A stretch of DNA of 64,000 nt from Methylophilaceae bacterium 11 (lineage in GTDB: Bacteria; Pseudomonadota; Gammaproteobacteria; Burkholderiales; Methylophilaceae): the NCBI GenBank assembly GCA_000525025.1, contig JCKJ01000001.1, forward strand, positions 434,001-498,000, read 5' to 3'. A program made the translations under genes and the position numbers. Under the pieces are notes generated by a model, which ran no database searches, was not told where the DNA came from, and saw only the letters and a list, made by a program, of their open reading frames with translations. This document shows positions 44,454 to 53,175 of this stretch, in pieces. Positions within the stretch are counted from its first letter, which is position 1, and every line of letters starts with the position of its first letter.

Positions 44454-44567
44454 ATGGAACAAAAAGAAGCTTTAAAAAACGCACGCAACAAAAAAATTGC
44501 CATCATTATTGGTGCCATTGTGTTCGTTTGGTATGTGGTTTCGATATTTACTGTTTGGCATCAGTGA
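44454..44567 (+). CDS. Small single-helix protein, likely cytochrome oxidase assembly type
   Basis: This 37-residue reading frame (MEQKEALKNARNKK, then IAIIIGAIVFVWYVVSIFTV and a short tail) has a basic N-terminus and one transmembrane helix. In betaproteobacteria a protein of this size and form, sometimes called cytochrome oxidase small assembly protein, lies between ctaD and ctaG. Position and topology match; sequence identity cannot be checked here. No strong ribosome-binding site is visible, but the hairpin before it may affect its translation. Confidence 0.65.
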   Translation: MEQKEALKNARNKKIAIIIGAIVFVWYVVSIFTVWHQ

Positions 44568-44603
44568 TTTTGACCGGTAAATGTCATTGTAGGTGTGGGT
44601 TCA

Positions 44604-45149
44604 ATGGCTGAGCATCATTCGACAGAGCAGAAAGCTGCCAACAAAAAATTGGCCATCAAAGTACTGTATGTGGTCATTGGCTCGTTGCTGTTTGCTTTTG
44701 CATTAGTGCCTTTGTACGATGTGTTGTGTTCGATTACCGGTTTAAATGGTAAAACTGACAATACCGCGGCAACGTTGGCAAAAGCAAAAGTAGATGCTTC
44801 AAGAATGGTGACGGTACAGTTTGTGTCTGCAGTGATGCCTGGTTTGGGTTGGAACTTTTATCCCAAGCAAACGAGTGTGACGCTACACCCTGGTCAGGTT
44901 GAAACGGTATTGTTTGTGGCAAAAAATACGACCAGTGAAACTGTGTCTGGTCAGGCGGTGCCAAGTGTAACGCCAGGTAAAGCATCAACGCACTTAAAGA
45001 AAATCGAGTGTTTTTGTTTCGTGAATCAGGCCTTAAAGTCTGGTGAAACAAAAGAAATGCCGTTAAGGTTTTTTATCAGTCCTGATTTGCCAAAAGATGT
45101 GAAGGAATTGACGCTGTCATACTCATTCTTTAAAGCACCGGGTAAGTAA
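44604..45149 (+). CDS. ctaG: Cytochrome c oxidase assembly protein CtaG (Cox11)
   Basis: This 181-residue protein delivers copper to the CuB site of subunit I. An N-terminal transmembrane helix (VLYVVIGSLLFAFALVPLYDVL) anchors it to the inner membrane, with the copper-binding domain in the periplasm. The signature IECFCFVNQ near residue 134 carries the conserved Cys pair. The ATG at 44604 is preferred to a GTG at 44595. It lies downstream of ctaD and the small gene and upstream of ctaE, as is usual. Confidence 0.94.
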   Translation: MAEHHSTEQKAANKKLAIKVLYVVIGSLLFAFALVPLYDVLCSITGLNGKTDNTAATLAKAKVDASRMVTVQFVSAVMPGLGWNFYPKQTSVTLHPGQVETVLFVAKNTTSETVSGQAVPSVTPGKASTHLKKIECFCFVNQALKSGETKEMPLRFFISPDLPKDVKELTLSYSFFKAPGK

Positions 45150-45219
45150 TGAAGCAGTAAAGTAATACGCAGTTTAATCGTTGTTAAATATAAATATTAG
45201 TATGCTTGGGAGTTAGCGC

Positions 45220-46131
45220 ATGGCAACACATTCTGAAAATCAATATTTTGTGCCACACGGAAGTATTTATCCTTCAATACTTTCTGCTGGTTTGTTATCA
45301 ATGGCTTCAGGATTTATATTTTCTGTCGCAACGGATCGTGGCGGCAAGTCGCTGGCTTACCTTGAAGGTCCTGGCCACTGGATGATGTACTTTGGTTTAG
45401 CCGTTGTGGTATTCATGATGTTCAAGTGGCTGGGCACTGTGATTACTGAGAGTATGACCGGTAAATACAAAAGCTGGGAAGACAAGTCATTCCGCTGGGG
45501 TATGGTGGTCTTTATTGCTTCAGAAGTGGCATTTTTCTCAGCCTTCTTCGGTGCTTTATTCTACATGCGCGTACTGTCTGTACCCGATTTGGCGAGTTAC
45601 GCACCAGACATCACGCCCTACAAAGACTTTTTGGCTGTTTGGCCTTCACAAGGTCCGGGTGGTCATGTACTAGGTGCAGAATACACACCAAACCCTGCTT
45701 TTAAGCCAATGCACTGGTCTGGTTTGCCACTGATTAACACCATTTTGTTATTAACTTCTGGCGCGACCATTACTTGGGCACATTGGGGTTTGATTAAGAA
45801 CAACCGTACGCAATTAATTATTGGTATGTTCTTAACAGTAGCACTGGGTATTGCTTTCTTGATTTGCCAAGGCATGGAATATCATCATGCGTATACTGAA
45901 ATGGGTTTAACGCTTGGTAGCGGTGCTTATGGCGCTACGTTCTTTATGCTGACTGGCTTCCATGGTTTCCATGTGACCATTGGTACGATTATGTTGATTG
46001 TGATCTTATTACGTTGCATGAAAGGCCACTTTACGCCTGAGCATCACTTTGGTTTTGAAGGTGTGGCTTGGTACTGGCACTTTGTGGATGTGGTGTGGTT
46101 AGGCTTGTTTATCTTTGTTTACATGCTGTAA
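45220..46131 (+). CDS. ctaE: Cytochrome c oxidase subunit III
   Basis: This 303-residue membrane protein is the third core subunit and stabilises proton uptake in subunit I. Seven transmembrane helices are expected from the pattern, and the conserved segments FRWGMVVFIASEVAFFSAFF and FHGFHVTIGTIMLIV are visible. Its C-terminus (YWHFVDVVWLGLFIFVYM) is typical. Length is slightly long for bacteria because of a loop of about 30 residues near residue 115. It ends the first oxidase block and is followed by a bidirectional terminator. Confidence 0.96.
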   Translation: MATHSENQYFVPHGSIYPSILSAGLLSMASGFIFSVATDRGGKSLAYLEGPGHWMMYFGLAVVVFMMFKWLGTVITESMTGKYKSWEDKSFRWGMVVFIASEVAFFSAFFGALFYMRVLSVPDLASYAPDITPYKDFLAVWPSQGPGGHVLGAEYTPNPAFKPMHWSGLPLINTILLLTSGATITWAHWGLIKNNRTQLIIGMFLTVALGIAFLICQGMEYHHAYTEMGLTLGSGAYGATFFMLTGFHGFHVTIGTIMLIVILLRCMKGHFTPEHHFGFEGVAWYWHFVDVVWLGLFIFVYML

Positions 46132-46142
46132 TCAGTAGAATG

Positions 46143-46175
46143 AAAAAAGGGCGATGCAATGCATCGCCCTTTTTA
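46143..46175. terminator. Bidirectional terminator after ctaE
   Basis: GGGCGATGCA and TGCATCGCCC form a near-perfect 10-bp stem with A-tracts before and T-tracts after on both strands, between convergent ctaE and the DUF2909 gene. Confidence 0.9.
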
Positions 46176-46193
46176 TTTATGTTGGCATTTGCG

Positions 46194-46406
46194 TTAAAGC
46201 GAGTGTCCGATAAGCCCAAAATAAGCGGCGATAATCAAGGCAGCAAATAAGGTAATGGATAACCCAATTCTCACAGTTAGTGCTTTTACTGTACGGTCAT
46301 TGCCTCTTTTGTCTTTCATTAGAAAAAACAGTGCCGAGAACAGACTGCTGACAATGATGATTAACACGAGTACGGTTGCAATTTTAATCCACATGATAAT
46401 GTCCAA
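46194..46406 (-). CDS. DUF2909 twin-transmembrane protein
   Basis: This 70-residue protein has two transmembrane helices (IKIATVLVLIIIVSSLFSALFF and SITLFAALIIAAYFGLIG, read in parts) separated by a basic loop (MKDKRGNDRTVKAL). I recognise it as DUF2909, found between ctaE and surf1 on the opposite strand in many betaproteobacteria. Its role is unknown, though the location suggests a link to oxidase biogenesis. A start at 46394 (MWIK) is also possible. Confidence 0.8.
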   Translation of the reverse strand: MDIIMWIKIATVLVLIIIVSSLFSALFFLMKDKRGNDRTVKALTVRIGLSITLFAALIIAAYFGLIGHSL

Positions 46407-46445
46407 TATGTTTACTTTAAAGATTATGCGACTGGCTAATTAAAA

Positions 46446-47216
46446 ATGCAATTTAACTTTCTGCACAATTCATTTAAGGGCAACTGGCGGTTTGAAACAA
46501 ATTGGATCAGCACACTGATTGTGCTGGTGTGTATTCCACTGTTTATCAAACTTGGTTTATGGCAATACCATAAAGCGGCGACTAAACAGGCGATTCAAGA
46601 CCAATATCAAACCAGCTTAACGAAAAAAATTGCACAGTTAACAGATCATTTGAACGCGCCTGAAGCATTACAGTTTCAGCAAGTGCAGGTTTCCGGCCAT
46701 TATGAGACGCAGTATCAGATACTGATTGATAATCAGGTTGAGGATAGTCAGGCCGGTTTTCATGTCGTGACGCCTTTTAAAATAGAGGGTACTGAGCGCT
46801 ATGTGTTGATCAATCGTGGCTGGGTTGTAGGCGCTGCTGATCACCAAGCCTTACCTGTATTTGATACATCGACAACAACACAAGAAATTAAGGGCATGGT
46901 GTGGATTCCTTCTAGTAAAATATTTACGCTTGAAGAAAAACCGAATACGGCGGCTGAACAGAATAAACCATGGGCGCTGGTGTGGCAGCATTTGGATATG
47001 AAAAAATATCATCAGCTGGCACCCATTCCGATATTGGATGTCATTATCAAACTGGACCCAACCGTGGCAAAAGATGGGTTTGTAAGAAACTGGCAAATGC
47101 CACCCAGTAAAATCATGACCAATCTTGGTTATGCCTATCAATGGTTTGGATTTGCTTTCGCTACCCTAGCGATTTATTTATATACCAGCGTGAAACGCGT
47201 GCAAACAAAAGAGTAG
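46446..47216 (+). CDS. SURF1-family oxidase assembly protein
   Basis: This 256-residue protein belongs to SURF1/Shy1, which helps insert heme a into subunit I. Two transmembrane helices bracket a periplasmic domain: WISTLIVLVCIPLFIKLGLWQ near residue 21 (with the conserved WQ pair) and YAYQWFGFAFATLAIYLY near the C-terminus. The conserved segment RYVLINRGWVVG lies near residue 118. It begins the second oxidase block and is followed by the thioredoxin-like gene by 3 bases. Confidence 0.92.
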   Translation: MQFNFLHNSFKGNWRFETNWISTLIVLVCIPLFIKLGLWQYHKAATKQAIQDQYQTSLTKKIAQLTDHLNAPEALQFQQVQVSGHYETQYQILIDNQVEDSQAGFHVVTPFKIEGTERYVLINRGWVVGAADHQALPVFDTSTTTQEIKGMVWIPSSKIFTLEEKPNTAAEQNKPWALVWQHLDMKKYHQLAPIPILDVIIKLDPTVAKDGFVRNWQMPPSKIMTNLGYAYQWFGFAFATLAIYLYTSVKRVQTKE

Positions 47217-47219
47217 ATT

Positions 47220-47825
47220 ATGCAAAATGAATTGAATATAGAGGCTGCGCAGCAACGTCGCGGCCGCATGATATTTTTGATGATGGCGGTTTTCTTTATC
47301 GTGCCCATCGTTGTGGTCGTCACCATGATTAAAATGGATTGGCGACCTGGTGGCCAAAGTCTTGGTGAGTTAGTGCAACCACCACGCCTACTTCAGGCCG
47401 ATGCACACTTATTGGATGTGAAAGGTACGGCGCTGCCCAAGTTTTGGGGCGACAAATGGAATATGGTGTATGTGGCCAATGCCTGTGAGCAATCATGCTT
47501 AAATAAACTGCACGATATGCGTCAAATCCATGTGTCGACGTATAAAGACATTATCCGTGTGCAACGCGTACTGATAACGCATCAAGCTGATGTGAATGCA
47601 ATGCAGACGATGTATCCGGATATGCTGATTTTGAATCAATCCGTAGAGAGTATCGATGCGCTGGCCAAACAATTTAATATTCAGGCCGAAGATGCGCTAG
47701 TGGGCAACCGCATTTATTTTGTGGATCCGCTAGGTCATCTGATGATGAGCTATCCGCAAACGACCCCAGCAGCCAATATTCGGAAAGATTTGGTTCGACT
47801 ACTCAAATTCTCTTGGGCGGGATAA
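47220..47825 (+). CDS. Membrane-anchored thioredoxin-like protein, SCO-like
   Basis: This 201-residue protein has one transmembrane helix (residues 17-37) and a periplasmic thioredoxin-like domain. The motif ANACEQSCLNKLHDMR near residue 86 gives a CxxxC pair, as in SCO1/SenC copper chaperones. The usual third SCO ligand, a His in a VDPLGH-like place, may be FVDPLGHLMMSYP near residue 170. It is not a standard SCO sequence but could do a related copper or redox step. No sco1 gene follows ctaB in this window. Confidence is good for the fold and low for the role. Confidence 0.7.
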   Translation: MQNELNIEAAQQRRGRMIFLMMAVFFIVPIVVVVTMIKMDWRPGGQSLGELVQPPRLLQADAHLLDVKGTALPKFWGDKWNMVYVANACEQSCLNKLHDMRQIHVSTYKDIIRVQRVLITHQADVNAMQTMYPDMLILNQSVESIDALAKQFNIQAEDALVGNRIYFVDPLGHLMMSYPQTTPAANIRKDLVRLLKFSWAG

Positions 47826-47832
47826 ACGTATC

Positions 47833-48816
47833 ATGATATTTAAACGATTAAGTCTTATCGCTATGCTCACTGCCCTATGTTTAGTGTCGTTGGGGGCGTA
47901 TGTTCGATTGTCTGATGCCGGACTGGGTTGCCCGGACTGGCCAGGCTGCTATGGCGCTTTGACAGTGCCACAAAGTGTAGACGCTATTGCGCAAGCGCAG
48001 ACGGTGTACCCCCATGCGCCGGTAGAGGCTGGGAAAGCTTGGAAGGAAATGGCACACCGTTATGTTGCTGCTGTATTGGGCTTGATGGTGCTTGCATTGT
48101 TTATATTGGGCTGGAAAAACAAATCATCCATTCGCACCTCGCCTTGGGTGACCACTGGCTTAGCTGGCCTCATTGTCTTTCAAGCCTTATTGGGCATGTG
48201 GACAGTCACGCTGTTATTAAAACCAGTGGTGGTCAGTGCACACTTATTAGGCGGCATGAGTACGCTGGCCATATTAGTATGGATTGCGCACCGGCATTGG
48301 GGGACACAAATTGGACGCCATATGATTCCAGCCAGCTATCACTGGCTGATACGGGTTGCCTTATTGGTCTTGTTTGCCCAAATCTTTTTGGGTGGATGGA
48401 CCAGTACTAACTATGCAGCATTGGCGTGTACTGACTTCCCTACCTGTCACGGACAATGGCTGCCGGCCATGGATTTTAAAGATGCGTTTCACTTGCATCG
48501 CGAATTAGGTGAAAGTGCGGATGGTGGAAATCTTACCTTAGCATCCCTTACTGCGATTCAATGGACACACCGTATCGGTGCAGTCATTACATTGATTTAT
48601 TTAGGTTTTATGGCAGTAAATGGTTTAAAATACGGCCAATTAAAAACATTAAGTATTGCGTTGTTGTGCGTGCTGTTAGCCCAGATTAGTTTGGGCATCG
48701 CTAACCTGTTATTGCATCTGCCTTTGGTGCTAGCGGTTGGCCACAACTTTGGTGCGGCGTTACTCGTTGTGATTGTCGTATTGTTGAATTCAAAAATTAC
48801 CGCGCAGTCGCGTTAG
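47833..48816 (+). CDS. ctaA: Heme A synthase (Cox15)
   Basis: This 327-residue membrane enzyme converts heme O to heme A by oxidising the C8 methyl group. About eight transmembrane helices form two related halves. The conserved segments [17 protein letters not shown] near residue 36 (Cys and structural loop), [19 protein letters not shown] with its heme-binding His, and [19 protein letters not shown] with the second-half His are all visible. It overlaps or abuts ctaB (tag/gtg) at 48816. Gene order surf1-SCO-like-ctaA-ctaB is typical. Confidence 0.95.
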   Translation: MIFKRLSLIAMLTALCLVSLGAYVRLSDAGLGCPDWPGCYGALTVPQSVDAIAQAQTVYPHAPVEAGKAWKEMAHRYVAAVLGLMVLALFILGWKNKSSIRTSPWVTTGLAGLIVFQALLGMWTVTLLLKPVVVSAHLLGGMSTLAILVWIAHRHWGTQIGRHMIPASYHWLIRVALLVLFAQIFLGGWTSTNYAALACTDFPTCHGQWLPAMDFKDAFHLHRELGESADGGNLTLASLTAIQWTHRIGAVITLIYLGFMAVNGLKYGQLKTLSIALLCVLLAQISLGIANLLLHLPLVLAVGHNFGAALLVVIVVLLNSKITAQSR

Positions 48817-48851
48817 TGCAATGCGGCATTAAAGACAGAAAAGAGTTTGAA

Positions 48852-49751
48852 TTGAGTGTGAGTTTTGCAAATCAGTTAGATGCGTTTGGCGTCAGTGTTA
48901 AAAATTTCTATGCGCTATGCAAGCCGCGTGTAACAGCGCTGATTGTATTTACCGCACTCATCGGCATGTTTATGGCCACACCGGGAATGGTGCCGTGGGA
49001 TATTCTTATCGCTACCACCATCGGCGTTGCATTTTCATCCGGTGCTGCCGCTGCTTTTAACTGTTTGATTGAACACAAAATTGATGCAGTGATGGCGCGC
49101 ACACGTGGCCGACCTTTGCCAACTGGACAGGTTTCCAATAAAGAAACCATGGTATTTGCCACCATTTTGGGTGGTGTAGGCTTGGCAATTTTATATCTAT
49201 TCGTGAATCCACTGACCATGTGGCTCACTTTTGCCACCTTTGTTGGCTACGCAGTGATTTATACCGTGTTTTTAAAACCAGCCACGCCGATGAATATCGT
49301 GATTGGCGGCGCCTCTGGTGCAATGCCACCGATACTGGGCTGGGCAGCGGTGAACAATAACGTATCCCCCGAATCACTCATTATGTTCTTGATTATCTTT
49401 GCTTGGACGCCGCCGCATTTTTGGGCGTTAGCATTGTATCGCCGTGAAGAGTACGCCAAAGTAGGTATGCCGATGCTGCCGGTCACCCACGGCGAAGCAT
49501 TTACCTTGCTGCACATCCTGCTCTACACCATTATTTTAGTGGTGGTTTCACTGATGCCGTATGGCTTAGGCATGAGTGGTCTGATTTATTTGGTGTCTTC
49601 ACTGGTATTGAATGCCGTATTTTTGGCTTATGTGATTGGCTTGTATCGTCAATATTCGGATGATCTGGCTAAAAGAACATTCAAATACTCGATTCTTTAT
49701 TTGAGCTTGATCTTTGCTGCCTTGTTGGTGGACCACTACTGGAAATATTAA
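48852..49751 (+). CDS. ctaB: Protoheme IX farnesyltransferase (heme O synthase)
   Basis: This about 299-residue membrane prenyltransferase attaches a farnesyl group to heme B, forming heme O for CtaA. Motifs are visible: [16 protein letters not shown] near residue 23, [21 protein letters not shown] (the first Asp-rich DxxxD region, read in parts) and [18 protein letters not shown] (second catalytic loop). The start is uncertain: TTG at 48852 has AAGAG 6 bases upstream, while GTG at 48816 abuts the ctaA stop and would give 311 residues. Both keep the same domain. It ends the oxidase locus before galE. Confidence 0.93.
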   Translation: MSVSFANQLDAFGVSVKNFYALCKPRVTALIVFTALIGMFMATPGMVPWDILIATTIGVAFSSGAAAAFNCLIEHKIDAVMARTRGRPLPTGQVSNKETMVFATILGGVGLAILYLFVNPLTMWLTFATFVGYAVIYTVFLKPATPMNIVIGGASGAMPPILGWAAVNNNVSPESLIMFLIIFAWTPPHFWALALYRREEYAKVGMPMLPVTHGEAFTLLHILLYTIILVVVSLMPYGLGMSGLIYLVSSLVLNAVFLAYVIGLYRQYSDDLAKRTFKYSILYLSLIFAALLVDHYWKY

Positions 49752-49847
49752 TTCTGTTTGATTTCATACGATACAAACGGGCTATGGTAATTCAAAACAA
49801 TTACTTGTAAGCTTTTGATTACTTATTACTAGAATTAGCATTTATCT

Positions 49848-50864
49848 ATGACCGTATTAGTCACCGGCGGCGCCGGCTACATAGGCTCCCACACTTGCCT
49901 GCAATTGCTACAATCTGGCCAAGAGATTGTCGTATTGGATAACTTCTCTAACAGCCAATCTACATCGCTGGCGCGCATTCAACAGATATCAGGTGTTGAG
50001 TTCCCAACGATTATCGGCGATATTCGTGATAAAACCGTCCTGAGAGACCTGTTTAGCAAGTACTCGATTTCAAGTGTGATTCATTTTGCAGGCTTAAAAG
50101 CAGTGGGCGAATCCACTGAAAAGCCCATGATGTACTACGATAATAACGTGGCAGGTAGCTTGAGTTTATTGCAGGTCATGGCTGAGTTTGGTGTCAAAAC
50201 CATCGTATTTAGTTCATCTGCCACCGTGTATGGTGACCCCGCTTCGGTGCCGATTCGTGAAAATTTCCCTTTGAGTGCGACTAACCCGTATGGGCAAACT
50301 AAGCTGATGATTGAGCATATGCTCCGGGATATTTATCAGGCTGATAATACTTGGCGTATTGGGATCCTGCGTTACTTTAACCCAATAGGCGCGCATGAGA
50401 GCGGCATGATTGGGGAAGATCCCAATGGGATTCCGAACAACTTGCTACCCTATGTAGCCCAGGTTGCTGTGGGTAAGTTAAAAAAATTAAGAGTATTTGG
50501 CAATGACTATCCCACCCATGACGGTACCGGCGTGCGTGATTATATTCATGTGGTGGATTTGGCCGAGGGGCATTTGGCAGCGTTGCGCTACTTGGAAAAA
50601 GCGCCTAACCTATTGACGGTGAATTTAGGCACAGGTCATGGCTACAGTGTATTGGACGTGGTGAACGCATTTTCCAAAGAATCTGGCATTGAAATTGCTT
50701 ATGAGTTCATGCCGCGCAGAGCTGGAGATGTTGCGTTGAATTATGCTGATCCAGCATTGGCAAAAACTTTGCTGGGATGGACTGCATCAAGAGATCTCGC
50801 GCAAATGTGTGCTGATACGTGGCGTTGGCAATCTCATAACCCATTAGGATATAAAACAGAATAA
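49848..50864 (+). CDS. galE: UDP-glucose 4-epimerase
   Basis: This 338-residue short-chain dehydrogenase-type enzyme interconverts UDP-glucose and UDP-galactose. The N-terminal VTGGAGYIGSHTCLQLL binds NAD, SSSATVYG and NPYGQTKLMIE give the catalytic Ser and Tyr-x3-Lys, and GTGVRDYIHVVDLAEGH is typical of the family. Length is normal. It lies just upstream of an undecaprenyl-phosphate sugar transferase gene on the same strand, so both probably serve exopolysaccharide synthesis. Confidence 0.95.
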   Translation: MTVLVTGGAGYIGSHTCLQLLQSGQEIVVLDNFSNSQSTSLARIQQISGVEFPTIIGDIRDKTVLRDLFSKYSISSVIHFAGLKAVGESTEKPMMYYDNNVAGSLSLLQVMAEFGVKTIVFSSSATVYGDPASVPIRENFPLSATNPYGQTKLMIEHMLRDIYQADNTWRIGILRYFNPIGAHESGMIGEDPNGIPNNLLPYVAQVAVGKLKKLRVFGNDYPTHDGTGVRDYIHVVDLAEGHLAALRYLEKAPNLLTVNLGTGHGYSVLDVVNAFSKESGIEIAYEFMPRRAGDVALNYADPALAKTLLGWTASRDLAQMCADTWRWQSHNPLGYKTE

Positions 50865-50921
50865 TTGAAGCGGTGCGCGTAAAATAGATTCAACCGCACC
50901 AACTTGTTACTCAATAATATA

Positions 50922-52313
50922 ATGAAGTCATCACAGCCGTTAGTTTATAGTAAAGAACTGACTATCCAGTCTTTGATCAAGATGCTGGCAGACCCAGTAT
51001 TGATGATTGCTTCTCTCGTCATGCTCAGTGTGTACTTTGGCGAGGAATTGGATGAGAAATACTATCTGATCGCCATGCTGATTTTTGCCATTAGCTTTCC
51101 TGGCACTTGGTATAAAAACACCTCCATCTGGCAGCAGTTTATAGGTATCCTCACCGACTGGTTTTTCATCGTTGCGGTCATTTTATTCTTCGGTTATTCC
51201 ACCAGTTACCTCAATGTATTTCCACGCAATATGATTATGTATTGGGTGCTCATCACACCCATACTGATTTTATTGGTACATATTGCGGTCGATAGCTACC
51301 TGACCAGTAACCTGTATCGCGAAGCTGTCACGCGCAATGCGGTGATTGTGGGCGTGGGTAATCAGGGCATGCAATTACGTGATCGCATGGATAGTGATTT
51401 GGAACTAGGTCTACAATTCAAAGGCTTCTTTGATGACCGCGATCTCAGCCGTACTGTGCTGGAAGATCATAATAGTTTGCAGCTGATGGGAAGAATCAGC
51501 GAGCTGTCTGACTATGTGCGTAAAAACAGCATTGATATTATTTACATCGCGTTACCAATGACTTCGCAGCCTCGGGTGCTCGATTTACTGGACGGCTTAA
51601 AAGACACCACAGTGTCTATTTACTTTGTGCCGGATATTTTTGTGTTTGATTTGATCCAAGCACGTATTGACGATGTCGGTGGTATTCCTGTGGTGGCGGT
51701 GTGTGAAACACCATTCTCTGGCTTCAACGGCTTTATTAAACGCGCGAGTGATATTGTGCTATCACTGATTATCCTGTTACTGATTTCTCCCGTTTTACTG
51801 GCAGTGGCGATTGGCGTGAAGCTAAGCTCTAAAGGGCCGGTGTTGTTCAAGCAGCGCCGTTATGGCTTAGATGCCGAAGAAATTTTGGTCTATAAATTTA
51901 GATCCATGACGGTAGAAGAGAATGGCGATAAAGTCACACAGGCCACCAAAAACGATGTACGCATTACACGGTTTGGCCGCTTTATTCGTAAGACTTCTTT
52001 GGATGAATTGCCGCAGTTCATCAATGTGTTACAAGGCCGCATGAGTATTGTCGGGCCAAGGCCGCATGCGGTTGCGCACAATGAGATGTACCGTAAAGTG
52101 ATTAAAGGCTACATGATTCGCCACAAAGTGAAACCGGGCATTACAGGCTGGGCACAGGTGAATGGCCTGCGCGGCGAGACAGATACTGTCGATAAAATGG
52201 AAGCGCGTATTGAGTTCGATTTAGACTACTTGAGAAGCTGGTCTTTGTCTTTGGACTTGAAAATTATCGTGCGTACCATCTTACTGGTATTTAAAGACAG
52301 AAACGCTTATTAG
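50922..52313 (+). CDS. Undecaprenyl-phosphate glucose phosphotransferase
   Basis: This 463-residue membrane enzyme starts polysaccharide synthesis by transferring a sugar phosphate to undecaprenyl phosphate. The N-terminal half has about four transmembrane helices, then a Rossmann-like CoA-binding-type domain (NAVIVGVGNQGMQLRD). The bacterial sugar transferase domain begins near residue 275 with GFIKRASDIVLSLIILLLIS and includes KQRRYGLDAEEILVYKFRSM and RKTSLDELPQFINVLQGRMS. This is the WcaJ/EpsB-like polyprenyl glycosylphosphotransferase form. No glycosyltransferase cluster follows. The start at 50922 lacks a clear ribosome-binding site. Confidence 0.92.
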   Translation: MKSSQPLVYSKELTIQSLIKMLADPVLMIASLVMLSVYFGEELDEKYYLIAMLIFAISFPGTWYKNTSIWQQFIGILTDWFFIVAVILFFGYSTSYLNVFPRNMIMYWVLITPILILLVHIAVDSYLTSNLYREAVTRNAVIVGVGNQGMQLRDRMDSDLELGLQFKGFFDDRDLSRTVLEDHNSLQLMGRISELSDYVRKNSIDIIYIALPMTSQPRVLDLLDGLKDTTVSIYFVPDIFVFDLIQARIDDVGGIPVVAVCETPFSGFNGFIKRASDIVLSLIILLLISPVLLAVAIGVKLSSKGPVLFKQRRYGLDAEEILVYKFRSMTVEENGDKVTQATKNDVRITRFGRFIRKTSLDELPQFINVLQGRMSIVGPRPHAVAHNEMYRKVIKGYMIRHKVKPGITGWAQVNGLRGETDTVDKMEARIEFDLDYLRSWSLSLDLKIIVRTILLVFKDRNAY

Positions 52314-52322
52314 CGCAGTCTT

Positions 52323-52505
52323 TTAGCGCTCTACACGTTGTTGGTATAAACGTTCGTAAGTATCCATTTCTGCATGTAAACGCACAATGTCATATACAGT
52401 AACAGTGCCTAAACCAATCGCCTCATGCGCATAATTTGCCCGATGCATTTCCATGGCTTGTATGCGTTCATTTCTTAAATCACGTAACTTATTCAATAAT
52501 TTCAT
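52323..52505 (-). CDS. Small hypothetical protein
   Basis: This 60-residue protein starts at 52505, with AGGAG 6 bases upstream; a longer version starting near 52631 lacks such a site and is rejected. The sequence (MKLLNKLRDLRNERIQAM, then VTVYDIVRLHAEMDTYERLY) is mostly helical and charged, without a signal peptide. It is convergent with the sugar transferase gene with 9 bases between. I do not recognise a family. Its promoter must lie close to the kup remnant on the other strand. Confidence 0.6.
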   Translation of the reverse strand: MKLLNKLRDLRNERIQAMEMHRANYAHEAIGLGTVTVYDIVRLHAEMDTYERLYQQRVER

Positions 52506-52612
52506 CGTAATCTCCTGTGAAGTTTTCTTGTTGAATAGCGCCAGTCTACGTATCAATTGTTTCAGTTTGATGAGCATTTCGTCGATAGTCCGCTCTGTAC
52601 TGCCTAAAAATT

Positions 52613-52828
52613 CTGCAAGACTTGATTGCATCGTATGGCTTGGCGTATGCTCATAACACTTCTTATTTCGTGAGTCGGGAGGCGGTGGTGCCTGGCCCTG
52701 GTGGAAAAATGGCTCATTGGCGAGATCAACTGTTTGCGACTATGTCGCGCAATGCAGGCAGTGTAGTGAGTTATTTCAATATCCCTAGCAACAGTGTGAT
52801 TGAGTTGGGCACACGCATCCATATCTAA
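52613..52828 (+). pseudogene. kup: 3' remnant of a Kup-type potassium transporter gene
   Basis: About 72 codons ending at TAA 52828 read as the end of a Kup potassium uptake protein: HNTSYFVSREAVVPGPG, then KMAHWRDQLFATMSRNAG, SVVSYFNIPSNSVIELGTRI, which I match from memory to the conserved Kup tail (SYFxSREx...MxxWRxxLFxxMxRNA...FFxLPxxxVxELGTxI). The transporter's twelve transmembrane segments and about 550 upstream residues are absent; upstream bases hold only the start of the small minus-strand gene. There is no proper start. It looks like the leftover of a deletion. Confidence 0.8.
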
Positions 52829-52868
52829 CACATCACTGATCTAATCACTCTCTGGGCTCAGACTTAAA

Positions 52869-52903
52869 CAATTGGCATGTGTTGTTGTGGCACATGCCAA
52901 TTG
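52869..52903. repeat. Perfect 13-bp inverted repeat
   Basis: CAATTGGCATGTG (52869-52881) and CACATGCCAATTG (52891-52903) flank a 9-base loop, 40 bases after the kup remnant stop. No T-tract follows, so it is not an obvious Rho-independent terminator. The gap 52829-53175 (about 350 bases) otherwise holds no supported gene. Confidence 0.85.
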
Positions 52904-53175
52904 CATTCACATATCGGTTTCTTTGCCAAATTCTCATGATACAAAGTAATGCCAATAAATGACTTGTACGGTAAACTATTTGCGTAATAGCTATATTAAG
53001 CAGGTTTTTCTGTAGCTATTCGATAAGACTTTGTGATGGAATACGCGTAAAGTCTTCAATGGTATAAGCGAATGGTTGGGTATGCCTGTGGGCAATGGTG
53101 GTGGCGTGTTTAATTTATATCGTATTACATGTGATCAAAATTGAATGTACATCATTCATTAGGGTGCCTGAATCA

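Noticed and set aside
44454-44567. Small frame considered as a random open frame
   Set aside because: Retained instead as a feature because size, membrane helix and place in the oxidase operon agree with a known type of small assembly protein.
52506-52631. Longer version of the small minus-strand gene
   Set aside because: The inner start at 52505 has AGGAG at good spacing, while the outer part overlaps the kup remnant and lacks a ribosome-binding site.
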